Positions 28,477 to 38,949 of a DNA stretch of 64,000 nt are shown piece after piece; the first letter of the stretch is position 1, and each line of letters begins with the position of its first letter. The stretch is from Skermanella pratensis. Lineage in GTDB: Bacteria; Pseudomonadota; Alphaproteobacteria; Azospirillales; Azospirillaceae. A model generated the notes under the pieces. The model searched no databases and was not told the DNA's origin. It saw only the letters and a program-made list of their open reading frames with translations. A program made the translations under genes and the position numbers. The DNA is taken from NCBI RefSeq assembly GCF_008843145.1, contig NZ_CP030265.1, forward strand, positions 157,501 through 221,500, read 5' to 3'.

Positions 28477-28698
28477 CTCCCGCCCAACAAGTCGACGATG
28501 CCCGCTGCTCCATGGGTTCCCCGGCGCGTCGCTGGTGCCGGAATTGGTGCCTGCGCGGTTTCCGGCACCGGCCGGATGGTCGCCGAGGCGGCTGAAACTG
28601 CCGCGCCGGTGGGTACCCGGTGGGTCCCCAAACGACCGGGGCCGCCCGAAGGCGGCCCGGAGGTCGATGTCAAACACTTGGATTCTTTGTGATGTAAG

Positions 28699-28775
28699 TG
28701 GCGCGCCCGAAGAGATTCGAACTCCTAGCCTTCTGATCCGTAGTCAGATGCTCTATCCAGTTGAGCTACGGGCGC
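28699..28775 (-). tRNA. tRNA-Arg (ACG)
   Basis: Minus-strand cloverleaf of 77 bases. Acceptor arms GCGCCCG and CGGGCGC pair exactly; D arm GCTC...GAGC; anticodon stem-loop CTGACTACGGATCAG with anticodon ACG (read as ICG after editing); T arm with GTTCGAATC. Discriminator G and the 3' CCA are encoded. The IS-scarred stretch abuts its 3' end. Confidence 0.95.
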
Positions 28776-28894
28776 TTGCCATTTCCCGACCGCCTCCTGC
28801 GAGGCGTTGGACCGTGCGGTCCGTCGTGCGGCATGTAATTAGCCAATGAGCCCGCGCCGCGCAACCCCCTTCTGAAAGATTTTTGCAGGCCGGG

Positions 28895-30502
28895 TCAGAA
28901 GGCGGCCACCGCCCCGTCGGAGCGGCAGTCGGAGGCTCCCTCGATGGTGCCGTTGGGGTGGAGTACCAGGGCGCCGGCATGGCCCATCATGTCGCTGAAC
29001 GGCTCGACCACCTCGACGTCGTGGCCGGCGGCACGCAGTGCCTCGACCACCTCGGGAGCGAAACGGGATTCCAGCTTCAGGTTCGTGCTGTCGGCGCCCC
29101 AGGTGCGGCCCAGCAGCCAGCGAGGCGCCGTCACGGCCCGCTGCAGCTCCTGTCCGAACAGCCCGTAGCGGCTGAAGACCGCCGCCTGGGTCTGCGGCTG
29201 CCCTTCGCCGCCCATGGTGCCGTAGGGCATCACCCGGCCGTCGTCGAAGCGGGCCAGCGCCGGGTTCAGCGTGTGGAAGGGACGCATGCCGGGGACCAGC
29301 GCGTTCACGGCGCCCGGGTCGAGGGAGAAGCTGGAGCCGCGGTTCTGCCACAGGATGCCGGTGTCCCCGGCGACCACGCCGGAGCCGAACTCCCAGTAGG
29401 TGCTCTGGATGAAGCTGACCGCCCGGCCGGCGCCGTCGATCGCTCCCATCCAGATCGTGTCGGCGGGAGGACCCGAGCGCGGCCAGGGCATCGCCCGCGC
29501 CGGGTCGATCCGGCCGGCCCGGTCGGACAGGGCGGCTTCGGTCAGGAAGTCCGCCGGATTGGCCGTCATGCGCGCGGGGTCGGTCACGTGGCGGTCGCGC
29601 ACCAGGAAAGCCTGCTTGGTCGCCTCCACCAGGCCATGGACATGGTCGAAGCCGTCGGCCCGCGTGACGCCCAGCCGGTCGAACAGGGCCAGGATCATCA
29701 GCGAGGCCAGCCCCTGGGTCGGCGGCGTCATGTTGTGGAGCGTGGCGTTGCGCAGGCGGGCGTACAGCGGCTGGACGGTGCGCGCCCGGTGCGCCTCCAG
29801 GTCGGCGAGCGCCACCGGGCTGCCGGCCCGCTCCAGGCCGGCGGCGATGGCGCGGGCGAGGTCGCCCCGGTAGAAATCCTCCACCCCGGCGGCCGCGATC
29901 CGCTCCAGCGATGCCGCCAGTCCCGTCTGCCGGAAACGCGCGCCGGGCGTGGGGACGGCCCCGCCGGGCAGGAAGACCGGAGCGAAGCCGGGCACGCTCT
30001 CCAGCTCCGCCCGCTTGGCCGCCGTCAGGCGGACTTGGCCGCCGGTCACGGGCATGCCGTCGCGGGCGTAGTGGACGGCGTCCTCCAGCAGGCGGGAGAG
30101 CGGCAGGCGGGTTCCGGGCCAGTCCCGGCCCGCGGCCAGCGCCGCCCCCCACCCGGACACGGTGCCGGCCACGGTGTTGGCGGCCAGCGGGCCGCGGGCG
30201 GGGATCGCGGCATGGCCCTGTCCGCGGTAGAGGTCCGGGACCGCCGCCGCCGCCGCGGCGCCGCAGGCGTCGATGCCGACCGGCGGCTTGCCCGGTTCCG
30301 CGATCAGCCAGAAGCCGTCGCCGCCGATGCCGTTCATGTGGGGATAGACCACCGCCACGGCGGCGGCGGCGGCGACCATCGCCTCCACGGCGGTGCCGCC
30401 GTCGCGCAGCACGGACAGGCCGGCCTGGGCCGCGAGATGATGCGGGGCGACGACCATGCCGCGGCGGGCGGATGCGGTGTTCAGCATGTCTGTGGTTTCC
30501 AT
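28895..30502 (-). CDS. ggt: Gamma-glutamyltransferase family protein
   Basis: N-terminal nucleophile hydrolase of the gamma-glutamyltranspeptidase family, 535 residues. Features: [37 protein letters not shown] at the start, [22 protein letters not shown], and the self-cleavage point where Thr of [22 protein letters not shown] becomes the new N-terminus of the small subunit. Later [27 protein letters not shown] and [13 protein letters not shown] match the family's small-subunit motifs. No clear signal peptide is seen, so it may be a cytoplasmic acylase-like member rather than a periplasmic glutathione hydrolase. Confidence 0.85.
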   Translation of the reverse strand: METTDMLNTASARRGMVVAPHHLAAQAGLSVLRDGGTAVEAMVAAAAAVAVVYPHMNGIGGDGFWLIAEPGKPPVGIDACGAAAAAAVPDLYRGQGHAAIPARGPLAANTVAGTVSGWGAALAAGRDWPGTRLPLSRLLEDAVHYARDGMPVTGGQVRLTAAKRAELESVPGFAPVFLPGGAVPTPGARFRQTGLAASLERIAAAGVEDFYRGDLARAIAAGLERAGSPVALADLEAHRARTVQPLYARLRNATLHNMTPPTQGLASLMILALFDRLGVTRADGFDHVHGLVEATKQAFLVRDRHVTDPARMTANPADFLTEAALSDRAGRIDPARAMPWPRSGPPADTIWMGAIDGAGRAVSFIQSTYWEFGSGVVAGDTGILWQNRGSSFSLDPGAVNALVPGMRPFHTLNPALARFDDGRVMPYGTMGGEGQPQTQAAVFSRYGLFGQELQRAVTAPRWLLGRTWGADSTNLKLESRFAPEVVEALRAAGHDVEVVEPFSDMMGHAGALVLHPNGTIEGASDCRSDGAVAAF

Positions 30503-30688
30503 GTGGGAGCCGGTGGAACGCGTTGGCGTCAGGTTAACGCGTCCGGCGCCGATGCGCTCCGCAAACCTGGCCCAGCCTGGTCCGGAGCGTCATGGCCCGG
30601 CGGGGCGGAGCGTCCGATTGCCGCGGACCCGCCTGTAAGTTATAAGCGGCCGATCATACCGGGTGGACAGTCGTGCTGGAGAGTGGCC

Positions 30689-31174
30689 GTGGCCAATAAG
30701 GACAACATCAAGCATTTCCCCGTTTCTTGGGAAGAACTGCACCGTCATGCCAAGGCGCTGGCCTGGCGCATGGCCGAGAAGGGCCCCTGGGAGGGCATCG
30801 TCGCGGTGACCCGAGGCGGTCTGGTGCCTGCCGCGATCATCGCCCGCGAACTGGACATCCGGCTGATCGATACCGTCTGCATTTCCAGCTACGACCACCA
30901 GAACCAGCGCGAGGCTCGCGTCCTGAAGGGCTTCGAGGGTGACGGCGAGGGCTGGCTGATCATCGACGACCTGGTCGATACCGGCAAGACCGCCACCGTG
31001 CTGCGCAAGATGATCCCCAAGGCGCATTTCGCGACGATCTACGCCAAGCCGGCCGGCCGGCCGCTGGTCGACACTTTCATCACCGAGGTGAGCCAGGATA
31101 CCTGGATCTACTTCCCCTGGGACGTCGAGCTTCAGTTCACCCAGCCGATCGCCCTCCAGCGCGGCGGCCGCTGA
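30689..31174 (+). CDS. gpt: Xanthine-guanine phosphoribosyltransferase
   Basis: Purine salvage enzyme that joins PRPP to guanine, xanthine or hypoxanthine. The 161 residues hold the PRPP loop [13 protein letters not shown], the substrate segments [32 protein letters not shown] and the tail [14 protein letters not shown] (bases stack on the Trp). The GTG at 30689 has TGGAGA six bases upstream; a GTG two codons earlier has none. Divergent from ggt. Confidence 0.93.
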   Translation: MANKDNIKHFPVSWEELHRHAKALAWRMAEKGPWEGIVAVTRGGLVPAAIIARELDIRLIDTVCISSYDHQNQREARVLKGFEGDGEGWLIIDDLVDTGKTATVLRKMIPKAHFATIYAKPAGRPLVDTFITEVSQDTWIYFPWDVELQFTQPIALQRGGR

Positions 31175-31198
31175 GCCGCCGCGCCGCAGGGGAGCCGG

Positions 31199-32887
31199 TC
31201 ACGCGCTCTTGACGCGGGTGATGAAGTCGCCGACCTCGCGGTGCAGCGCCTCGGCCTGATGGGCCAGGCCGGCCGCCGCGTCCAGCACCTGGGTGGCGGT
31301 CCGCCCGGTCTCCCCGGCGGCGCCGTGGACGCCGTTGATGTTGGTGCTGACCTCGTCGGTGCCGCGCGACGCCTCCTGGATGTTGCGGGCGATCTCGCGG
31401 GTGGCGACGCCCTGCTCCTCGACCGCGGCGGCGATCACGGTGACGATCTCGTCGATCCGGGTGATGGTGCCGCCGATGGCCTGGATCGCGCCGACCGCGC
31501 CCGAGGTGGCGCTCTGCATGCCCGAGATCTGGAGGGATATCTCCTCGGTCGCCTTGGCGGTCTGGTTTGCCAGGTTCTTGACCTCCGACGCGACGATGGC
31601 GAAGCCCTTGCCGGCCTCTCCCGCCCGCGCCGCCTCGATCGTGGCGTTCAGGGCCAGCAGGTTGGTCTGGCTGGCGATGTCGCTGATCAGGTTGACCACC
31701 TCGCCGATCTTGTCGGCGGCGGCGACCAGGCCGGCGACGCTGCCGTTGGTCCGCTCCACCTCGGTCACCGCGATCCCGGCGACCCGCGAGGACTCGCTGA
31801 CCTGCCGGCCGATCTCCCCGATGGAACTGCTCAACTCCTCCGCCGCCGCGGCGACGGTCTGGACGTTGACGCGCGCCTGGTCGGAGGCGGAGGCCGCGGC
31901 GGAGGACTGGCGCGCCGTCTCCTCGGCGATCGCCGACATGGATTCCGAGGTGGAGCGCATTTCGGCCGCCTGCGACGTGACCGCCTTGACCACCTGGTCG
32001 ATGTTGACGCCGAACTCGCCGGTCAGCCGCTCCAGGTTGCGGCTGCGCCGCTCCCGGGCCTCCTCGTCGGCACGGCGCTGCTGCTCCAGGGCCGCGGCGT
32101 GCCTCAGGTTGTCCCGGAAGACGCCGATGGTCCGCGCCATCTCGCCGATCTCGTCGCCGCGGTCGGTGCCCCTGACATCCACGCCGGCGTCGCCCGCGGC
32201 CAGCCGCTTCATGGTGCCGGTGACCTCGCCGAGCGGTCCCGTCACCGTCCGGCGCACCACCAGGATGGCGAGCCCCGCCGCGGAGCCGACGCCGAGCACG
32301 GACAGCAGCACCAGGGTCAGAAGCATGCGGTCGTAGAAGGCGTCCAGCTCGGCGGAACCGGCGCCGACCATGTCGGCGTTCAGCGCGGAGATCGCCTGCA
32401 ATTCCTTGTTGAACGCCTGCCGGTTCGCCCGGTTGGCCTCGTTGTCGCCCCATTCCCGCGCGGGAGCGGCGCCGCCCTGGCGGCCCAGCTCGACCAGCTT
32501 GGCGCGGAACCGGACGAACTCGGCGGCGTTCTCCTCCACCTTGCGGAACTGGTCGAGATGGTCGGCCGGAACCAGGGGCCGCCATTCCCGCATCAGCTCC
32601 TCGATCGCCTTGAGGCTGTCCAGCAGCGGCTTGCCGAATTTCTCGACACGTTCCGGGGTCTCCGCCATGTAGACGCCGCGCGAATCCATCACGACCGCAT
32701 TGACCAGGCCGTTGACCCGCTCGCCCAGCAAGGCGCGGGTCGAAGCCGCGGTGATGGTATCCACCTGGGCCTCGTATGTCCTCAGCGTCACGACGCCGAC
32801 GGCGCCGATCAGGGCCGCGATCAGCCCCAGGAAACCCACCAGGAAATAGATCTTGGTGGAGATCTTCAGTGATTGGAGCCGTCTCAT
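31199..32887 (-). CDS. Methyl-accepting chemotaxis protein
   Basis: Membrane chemoreceptor, 562 residues: cytoplasmic N-terminus [21 protein letters not shown] with helix 1, a periplasmic sensor domain (about 40-190) of helical type, helix 2 ([23 protein letters not shown]), HAMP (about 215-270, [21 protein letters not shown]), then the signalling coiled coil with hairpin tip [44 protein letters not shown]. The GGAGGACAGG stretch before the ATG at 32887 decides the start. Its ligand is unknown. No che genes are near. Confidence 0.93.
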   Translation of the reverse strand: MRRLQSLKISTKIYFLVGFLGLIAALIGAVGVVTLRTYEAQVDTITAASTRALLGERVNGLVNAVVMDSRGVYMAETPERVEKFGKPLLDSLKAIEELMREWRPLVPADHLDQFRKVEENAAEFVRFRAKLVELGRQGGAAPAREWGDNEANRANRQAFNKELQAISALNADMVGAGSAELDAFYDRMLLTLVLLSVLGVGSAAGLAILVVRRTVTGPLGEVTGTMKRLAAGDAGVDVRGTDRGDEIGEMARTIGVFRDNLRHAAALEQQRRADEEARERRSRNLERLTGEFGVNIDQVVKAVTSQAAEMRSTSESMSAIAEETARQSSAAASASDQARVNVQTVAAAAEELSSSIGEIGRQVSESSRVAGIAVTEVERTNGSVAGLVAAADKIGEVVNLISDIASQTNLLALNATIEAARAGEAGKGFAIVASEVKNLANQTAKATEEISLQISGMQSATSGAVGAIQAIGGTITRIDEIVTVIAAAVEEQGVATREIARNIQEASRGTDEVSTNINGVHGAAGETGRTATQVLDAAAGLAHQAEALHREVGDFITRVKSA

Positions 32888-33069
32888 CGGCCTGTCCTCC
32901 GGGTTTATTTCCGCCTTGCCGGGGCGGATTTTTGAAGGGTTCGTCACAGGGTTTCCTGCCGAACTCTGCGGACATCAAGTCACCGGTAGGGTCGATCACA
33001 TTCCATTAACAACTATAAAATACTCGCAAAAGCATTTGTGCTATGTTCCCTGTCCGTATACTGCATAAG

Positions 33070-33918
33070 TCATCTGAGATTCGTCATAGGCCCCCGCGCG
33101 CGGGGGTCAAGCAGGTCGCGCAGGCCGTCGCCCAGCAGGTTGAGACCGAGCACGGCCAGCGCGATGGCGGCGCCGGGAAAGACCGCGAGCGTCGGGCGAA
33201 GCGCCATGAAGGTCTGCGCCTCGTTCAGCATCTTGCCCCAGCTCGGCGCCGGCGGCTGGATGCCCAGGCCGAGATAGCTGAGCCCGGCTTCCGCCAGGAT
33301 CGCCACGGCGAAGGAGATGGTGGCCTGGACCACCAGGGCACCGGCGATGTTGGGCAGCACATGGACCAGGGTGATCGACAGCGGCCCGCGTCCCAGGGCG
33401 GCCGCCGCCCGGACGAACGGGCGGCCCATCACCTGGAGGGCGGCGCCCCGGGTCACCCGGGCGAACACGGCGACATTGAAGATCCCGATCGCGAGGATGG
33501 CGTTGACCGCACCCGGCCCCAGCAGGGCGGTGACCAGGATCGCCGACAGGATCGCCGGGAACGCGAAGGTCAGGTCGGTCAGCCTGCCCACGGCCTCGTC
33601 GGTCCAGCCGTCCAGAACGGCGGCGGCCAACCCCAGCGGCACGCCCGCGGCCATGCCCAGCCCGACCGCGACCGCGCCGACCGCGATCGAGTTGCGCGCC
33701 CCGACCATGATCATGGACAGGATGTCGCGGCCGAAATGGTCGGTGCCGAGCCAGTGCGCGCCGCTCGGTGGCTGGAGCCTGGCCGCGATCCGCATCGCTT
33801 CCGGCGGATAGGGGGTCCAGGCCAGCGAGAGCAGCGCCAGCGCCGCCATCAGCAGGGTCAGCGCGCCGCCGATCAGCAGGCCCGAATGGTTGAAGCGCCT
33901 CATGCCCCGGGGGTTCAC
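33070..33918 (-). CDS. Oligopeptide ABC transporter permease (DppC/OppC type)
   Basis: Inner-membrane permease of a peptide/opine/nickel importer, 282 residues, six helices. Coupling motif VFARVTRGAALQVMGRPFVRAAAALGRGPLSITLVHVLPNIAGALVV and the family HWLGTDHFGRDILSMIMVGARNSI segment are clear. The start is the GTG whose bases overlap the upstream permease stop (GTGA); an ATG five codons in is the alternative. No ATPase genes follow: the chemoreceptor gene is next on this side, so the ATPases must lie elsewhere. Confidence 0.88.
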   Translation of the reverse strand: MNPRGMRRFNHSGLLIGGALTLLMAALALLSLAWTPYPPEAMRIAARLQPPSGAHWLGTDHFGRDILSMIMVGARNSIAVGAVAVGLGMAAGVPLGLAAAVLDGWTDEAVGRLTDLTFAFPAILSAILVTALLGPGAVNAILAIGIFNVAVFARVTRGAALQVMGRPFVRAAAALGRGPLSITLVHVLPNIAGALVVQATISFAVAILAEAGLSYLGLGIQPPAPSWGKMLNEAQTFMALRPTLAVFPGAAIALAVLGLNLLGDGLRDLLDPRARGPMTNLR

Positions 33919-34862
33919 GGGAGGGCCTTGGGCCGCGGGTCGATCACGGCATAGAGGACGTCGACGATCAGGTTGACCGCGACCACCAGCGCCGCCATCA
34001 CCATCACCACGTCCTTGACGACGATCAGGTCGCGCTGGCTGATCGCCTGGAACAGCAGCCGGCCCAACCCCGGCAGGAAGAAGACGTTCTCGACCACGAT
34101 GGCGCCGCCCAGCAGGAAGGCGAACTGGAGCCCGACGATGGTCGTGATCGGGATCAGGGCGTTGCGCAGGACGTGCCGCCGCATCACGGCGCCGGGCCCC
34201 AGGCCCTTGGCGCGGGCGGTGCGGACGTAATCCTCCCCCAGGCTGTCGAGGATGGCCGCCCGGGTGATCCGCGCCAGGATCGCGGCCTCGGTCAGGCCCA
34301 GGGTGAATGCCGGCAGGGCCAGGGCCTTGAGCGCCGGACCGATGCCGGTCGACCAGCCGGGAAAGCCTCCGGCGTCGAACCAGCCCAGCCCGACCGACAG
34401 CCACAGCACCAGCAGGATGCCGAACCAGAAATTGGGGATCGCCACGCCGAGCTGGCTGAAGGCCATGACGGCGTAATCCGCCGGACGGCCGCGCCGGGAC
34501 GCCGCCGCCATGCCGAGCGGCAGGGCCACCGCCGTGGACAGCAGGATCGCCAGCGCGGCCAGCGGCACGGTGACCGCCAGCCGGTCGCGCACCAGGTCCC
34601 CGACCGGCACCCCGTAGGTGTGGCTGACGCCCATGTCGCCGCCCAGCAGCCCCCCGATCCAGGCCAGGTAGCGGACCGGAACCGGCCTGTCCAAACCCAT
34701 CTGGGCGCGCAGCGCCGCCAGCGTGTCGGGCCTCGCATCGACGCCCAGCATCAGCAGGGCCGGGTCGCCGGGCAGCACCTCCAGCACGGCGAAGACCACC
34801 AGGGAAGCGAGAAACAGCGTCAGTCCCAGGCCGACCAGGCGCCGGGCGAGGAAGCCGGTCAT
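33915..34862 (-). CDS. Oligopeptide ABC transporter permease (DppB/OppB type)
   Basis: Partner permease, 315 residues: N-terminal helix then EVLPGDPALLMLGVDARPD, LRAQMGLDRPVPVRYLAWIGGLLGGDMGVS (DppB signature), and coupling loop EAAILARITRAAILDSLGEDYVRTARAKGLGPGAVMRRHVLRNALIP. Starts 20 bases after the binding-protein stop and overlaps the next permease by four bases, so the three genes form one operon. Confidence 0.9.
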   Translation of the reverse strand: MTGFLARRLVGLGLTLFLASLVVFAVLEVLPGDPALLMLGVDARPDTLAALRAQMGLDRPVPVRYLAWIGGLLGGDMGVSHTYGVPVGDLVRDRLAVTVPLAALAILLSTAVALPLGMAAASRRGRPADYAVMAFSQLGVAIPNFWFGILLVLWLSVGLGWFDAGGFPGWSTGIGPALKALALPAFTLGLTEAAILARITRAAILDSLGEDYVRTARAKGLGPGAVMRRHVLRNALIPITTIVGLQFAFLLGGAIVVENVFFLPGLGRLLFQAISQRDLIVVKDVVMVMAALVVAVNLIVDVLYAVIDPRPKALP

Positions 34863-34881
34863 GTCACTTCCACGAGACGGC

Positions 34882-36372
34882 TCACTTCCACGAAACGGCG
34901 GTCACGTCGTTGGCCGGAACCGGGCTGTTCTCCCACAGGCCGGTCAGCCCGGCCTTGTGGACCCCCGCCTTGGGCAGCTGGAACAGGAAGACGTTGACGC
35001 TGTCCTCGGCCAGGATGCGCTGGGCGTCGCCATACAGGGCGGCGCGGCGGTCCGGCTCGACGGTGCGGCTCAGCTCGTCCATGACGGCGCCGAAGCGGTC
35101 GCTGCGGTAGCCGAAGTAGTAGTCGGGCCGGTCGTAGATGTCGATGTCCAGCGGCTCGACGTGGGACACGATGGTCATGTCGAAGTCCCGGCCGCGGAAC
35201 ACCTGCTCCAGCCAGGGCGCCCATTCCATCGGCTCGATCCGCAGGCGGATGCCGGCTCCGGCGAGCTGGGCCGCGATGATCTCGCCGCCGCGCCGGGCAT
35301 AGACCGGCGGCGGCAGCCTGATCACGGCGTCGATCCCGTCGGGATATCCCGCTTCCGCCAGCAGCGCCCGCGCCTTGGCGGGATCGTGGGGATACAGGCC
35401 GGTCAGGTCGACGTAGCCGGCGCGGTGCGGGGCGAAGTGGCTGCCGATCGGCGTGCCGTAGCCGAACATGGCGCCGTCGATCACGTCCTGCCGGTTGACC
35501 GCGTGGGCCAGGGCGCGGCGCACCCGGACGTCGTCGAACGGCTTGCGGGCGTTGTTGAGCGCCAGCACCGTCTCCCCCTCGGTGGTGCCGACGGTGACGG
35601 TGAAGCTCCTGTCGGCCTCCAGGACCGGCAGGGATTCGGTGGCGCCGATGTTCGGGAAGGCGTCCACGTCGCCGGAGCGGACGGCGTTCAGCTGGGCCGC
35701 CGGATCGCTGATGAAGCGGAACACCACCTCGCCCAGCTTCGGCACCGCCGGGTCTCGGAAGTCGGGATTGCGCGCCAGCACCACCCGGTCGCCGGAAACC
35801 CAGCGGTCGAACCTGAAGGGGCCGGTGCCGACCGGCCGCTGCCGGTTGGTCGCGGCGGTTTCGGGCGCCACGATGGCGGCGTCGTTGGAGCCCATGTTGA
35901 ACAGGAACTGCCCGTCGGGACGGGTCAGGGTGACGGCGACGGTCAGCGGGCCGGGCGTTTCGACCGACCCGATCGCCGAGAAATAGCCTTTCTGGGCATT
36001 GACCGAGTCGGCCCCGCGCGCCCGGTCCAGCGCGAACTTGACGTCGGCGGAATCGAACCCGGTGCCGTCATGGTACTTGACCCCCGGCCGCAGCTTGAAG
36101 GTGTAGGTCAGGCCGTCGGGCGAGACCTCCCAGCTTTCCGCCAATCCGGGGACCACCTCGCCCCGCGCGTCGATCCGGGTCAGGCTCTCGAACAGGTTGG
36201 AATATGTGACCTCGTCGATCGCGGCGGCGGCACCGGCCGTCGGGTCCAGGTGCGGCGGCTCCAGCTGCATGCCGATGACCAGGCGGTCGCGGTTCTGCGC
36301 CGCGGCTCCGGCCGGCAGCAGGGCGCCCGCCGCCAGCAGCGCCGCGGCGATCAGCAAGGGTGAGGATTTCAT
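34882..36372 (-). CDS. Family 5 extracellular solute-binding protein
   Basis: Periplasmic receptor of the same importer, 496 residues, with a signal peptide ending PAGAAAQ and the SBP_bac_5 pattern: LEPPHLDPTAG, YSNLFESLTRIDARGEVVPGLAESWEVSPDGLTYTFKLRPGVKYHDGTGFDSADVKF, and VRRALAHAVNRQDVIDGAMFGYGTPIGSHF. Ligand (peptide, opine or other) not predictable. GGAG lies eight bases before the ATG. Its last codons and stop (VSWK-stop) are repeated directly downstream as an 18-bp tandem duplication. Confidence 0.9.
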   Translation of the reverse strand: MKSSPLLIAAALLAAGALLPAGAAAQNRDRLVIGMQLEPPHLDPTAGAAAAIDEVTYSNLFESLTRIDARGEVVPGLAESWEVSPDGLTYTFKLRPGVKYHDGTGFDSADVKFALDRARGADSVNAQKGYFSAIGSVETPGPLTVAVTLTRPDGQFLFNMGSNDAAIVAPETAATNRQRPVGTGPFRFDRWVSGDRVVLARNPDFRDPAVPKLGEVVFRFISDPAAQLNAVRSGDVDAFPNIGATESLPVLEADRSFTVTVGTTEGETVLALNNARKPFDDVRVRRALAHAVNRQDVIDGAMFGYGTPIGSHFAPHRAGYVDLTGLYPHDPAKARALLAEAGYPDGIDAVIRLPPPVYARRGGEIIAAQLAGAGIRLRIEPMEWAPWLEQVFRGRDFDMTIVSHVEPLDIDIYDRPDYYFGYRSDRFGAVMDELSRTVEPDRRAALYGDAQRILAEDSVNVFLFQLPKAGVHKAGLTGLWENSPVPANDVTAVSWK

Positions 36373-36557
36373 CGGCAAGTCTCCGCTGGCCTGGTCGCGC
36401 GGGGAATTGTTGCGCGGGGAATGGTTGCGCGGCGCATGATGGAGGGGGAGGGTCCCAGGATCAAGGCCAGGGGCAAGTCCGGAGGCACCTCGGCCATGGT
36501 GCGGTCCCTCGGCGGCATGTTAAACAGCGGACTCAAAGCTGCAGGGAGACAGGATTC

Positions 36558-37265
36558 ATGTCGGTGAAGCGCCGCACCTATGTCGTCGGTGTCAGCCTCG
36601 GGCTCACGTCCGAGGACATCCGGGTCGAGGAGGAGATGTCCGTCGTTCATCTGGGCGATCCCCCCTTCACAATGGCCGTGGCGCCGCCCGGCGACCCGCG
36701 CGAGTCCATGATCGCCCTGAGCGACGGCAGCTTCCTGACCGACCTGGTCTGGCTGACGCCCAAGCGGGCCAAAGGCCGCGTACTGTTCAGCCTGATCGAG
36801 GCCGCCGCCGAGGCGGTGGAGTACCAGCTCGACATGACCGACGAGATGCTGGGCGAACTGGCCGCCGAGGTCGAACTGATGGAACGCGAGATGGACGACG
36901 ACGACGAGGCCGATCCGGTCGAGTCCTTCATCGAGCGGGTCAACAACGGCGAGATCAGCGAGCTGGACGTGATGGACTTCGCCAATTTCGAGGACTTCCG
37001 CCGGGTCCTGGGCGACGAAATGACCGAGGACGATTTCCAGTACCACCGCGCCACCATGGACGAGCTGGTCGAGGAGGCCCGCATCCGGGGGCTGCCGGTG
37101 ATCCGGACGACCGCCGACCCGCAGGAGTTCCGCGACTGGATGGCCCTGCAGGAGGGGATGGAGCCGGGGCCGCTCGCCATGCTCGCCTTCGCCGAATATC
37201 TTCGGGCGCGCCAGAGGGGCGGGGAGCAGGACGGCGGGGAGCAGGGCGGCGGGAACCAGGAGTGA
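36558..37265 (+). CDS. Acidic protein, unknown function
   Basis: A 235-residue soluble protein I do not recognise. It begins MSVKRRTYVVGVSLGL, has a centre dense in Asp and Glu (VELMEREMDDDDEADPVESF) and ends in a Gly/Glu/Gln-rich tail. No cysteines or membrane segments are visible. GGGAGACAGG precedes the ATG. It stands alone between the binding-protein gene and ampG. Confidence 0.6.
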   Translation: MSVKRRTYVVGVSLGLTSEDIRVEEEMSVVHLGDPPFTMAVAPPGDPRESMIALSDGSFLTDLVWLTPKRAKGRVLFSLIEAAAEAVEYQLDMTDEMLGELAAEVELMEREMDDDDEADPVESFIERVNNGEISELDVMDFANFEDFRRVLGDEMTEDDFQYHRATMDELVEEARIRGLPVIRTTADPQEFRDWMALQEGMEPGPLAMLAFAEYLRARQRGGEQDGGEQGGGNQE

Positions 37266-37421
37266 TCGGGGCTCGGTGCCCGGTGCTTCGTCCGCGGTGA
37301 TCGTGCCGTGTTGAACATGGCCTGATTGATCATGGCTTATTAACCATGGCCGGGATAAACCGGTCGCATCCGTTTTCCGGCTTTTCCATTTTCCCGTTCT
37401 CCCGGCGGAGTTTCGATCCAC

Positions 37422-38821
37422 GTGGCACTGTCGTCCTGGACCAGCGCGGCCTCGGTCTATCTCGACCGCCGCGTCATCGCGATCATGTTCCTGGGGTTCT
37501 CCAGCGGGCTGCCGCTGGCGCTGACCGGCGCCACGCTGAGCGTCTGGCTGGTCGAAGGGGGATCGCCAAGACCGCGATCGGCCTGTTCGCGCTGGTCGGA
37601 TTGCCCTACACGCTCAAGTTCGCCTGGGCTCCCCTGATCGACCGCCTGAGGCTGCCGGTGCTGACCCGGCTGCTGGGGCGGCGGCGCGGCTGGGCGGTGC
37701 TGACGCAGGTCGCCCTGATGCTGTCGCTGCTCGGGCTGGGGTCGACCGATCCGGTCGCCGAACTGTGGTGGATGGCGCTGTTCGCGGTCTGCGTGTCGTT
37801 CTGCTCGGCCAGCCAGGACATCGTGCTCGACGCCTGGCGGGTCGAGATCCTGGACGAGAACCAGTACGGCGCGGGCGCCGCGGCGGTCGTGCTGGGCTAT
37901 CGCGTCGGCATGCTGACGTCCGGGGCGGGGGCGCTCTATCTGGCGAGCGTCCTGCCCTGGTCGCTGGTCTACGCCGTCATGGCGGCGCTGGTCGGCGTCG
38001 GCCTCGTCACCATGCTGCTGAACCGCGAGCCGGACATCCGGGCCTCGCCCGAATCCGAGCAGCGGGAGCGGTCGGTCGCCGATTTCCTGGAGCGGCGGCC
38101 GGGGCTGAAGGGCTGGCGCGCCGAGCTGCTGGCCTGGCTGTTCGGAGCCGTCGTGGCGCCGTTCGCCGATTTCATGACGCGCCGGGCCTGGGCCGCGATC
38201 CTGCTGTTCATCGCGATCTACAAGCTTGGCGACGTCTATGCCGGCGCCATGGCGACGCCGTTCTACCTGGAGCTGGGCTTCAGCAAGATCGAGATCGCCA
38301 ACGTCACCAAGGCCTTCGGCCTGGGCGCCTCGATCGTCGGCGGGCTGCTGGGCGGCGTCGTGGTCAGCCGGTTCGGCGTGATGCGCAGCCTGCTGGTGTG
38401 CGGGCTGCTCCAGATGGTGTCGAACCTGATGTTCGTCCTGCTGGCCCGCAGTGGCCACGACATCGGCATGCTGACCGTGGTGATCGCGGTCGAGAACGTG
38501 ACCGGCGGCATGGGGACGGCGGCCTTCGTGGCCTACCTGTCGAGCCTGTGCAACGTCGCCTACACGGCAACGCAGTACGCGCTGCTGTCGTCCTTCTCCG
38601 CCCTGGGCCGAGACCTGCTGGCGGCGTCAAGCGGCTGGCTGGCCGACCGGATGGATTGGGTGACCTATTACGCCCTCTCGACCTCGGCGGCGCTGCCGGG
38701 GCTCCTGCTGCTGCTCTGGCTGATTCACGTCGCGCGGGCGTCCGGTGCGCCGGGGGCGGGGGCGGATGTCAGCATTCGTCATGGTACGGGCGCCGCTTCC
38801 GAGGGCTCCGGTTCCGTCTGA
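37422..38821 (+). CDS. ampG: AmpG-type muropeptide transporter, frameshifted
   Basis: Major-facilitator permease that brings GlcNAc-anhydro-muropeptides into the cytoplasm for recycling. The first frame reads YLDRRVIAIMFLGFSSGLPLALTGATLSVWLVEGG, and the next frame continues IAKTAIGLFALVGLPYTLKFAWAPLIDRL and the remaining helices with RRRGWAVLTQ and DAWRVEILDENQYGAGAAA. The break is a GGGGG run at 37557-37561; six Gs would give an uninterrupted 466-residue product of normal length. I take it as a homopolymer error, though a real inactivating deletion cannot be excluded. GTG start. Confidence 0.85.
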
Positions 38822-38854
38822 CGGCCGGCGCGCCGGCCCGGCGGGGTTCCGGGA

Positions 38855-38893
38855 TCACGGATGGGCACGGATATCCACGGATGGGCACGGATG
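38855..38893. repeat. Short degenerate repeat
   Basis: The word CACGGATGGGCACGGAT occurs twice in near-tandem between ampG and arfB, joined by ATC. It resembles the CACAGATG-type words near 60 kb and 62 kb. Confidence 0.6.
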
Positions 38894-38949
38894 GCGTTCC
38901 GGTTCGGGGAGCCGTTGCATGGCGCGGTGGGAAAGGCGATATTCGGCCC

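Noticed and set aside
25714-28775. Attachment-site duplicate of the tRNA-Arg 3' end
   Set aside because: I looked for the CGGGCGC...GGTTCGAA-type end near pstB and saw no copy.
28883-30688. Long plus-strand frame upstream of gpt in the same frame
   Set aside because: It is the shadow of the gamma-glutamyltransferase gene; gpt itself starts at the GTG at 30689.
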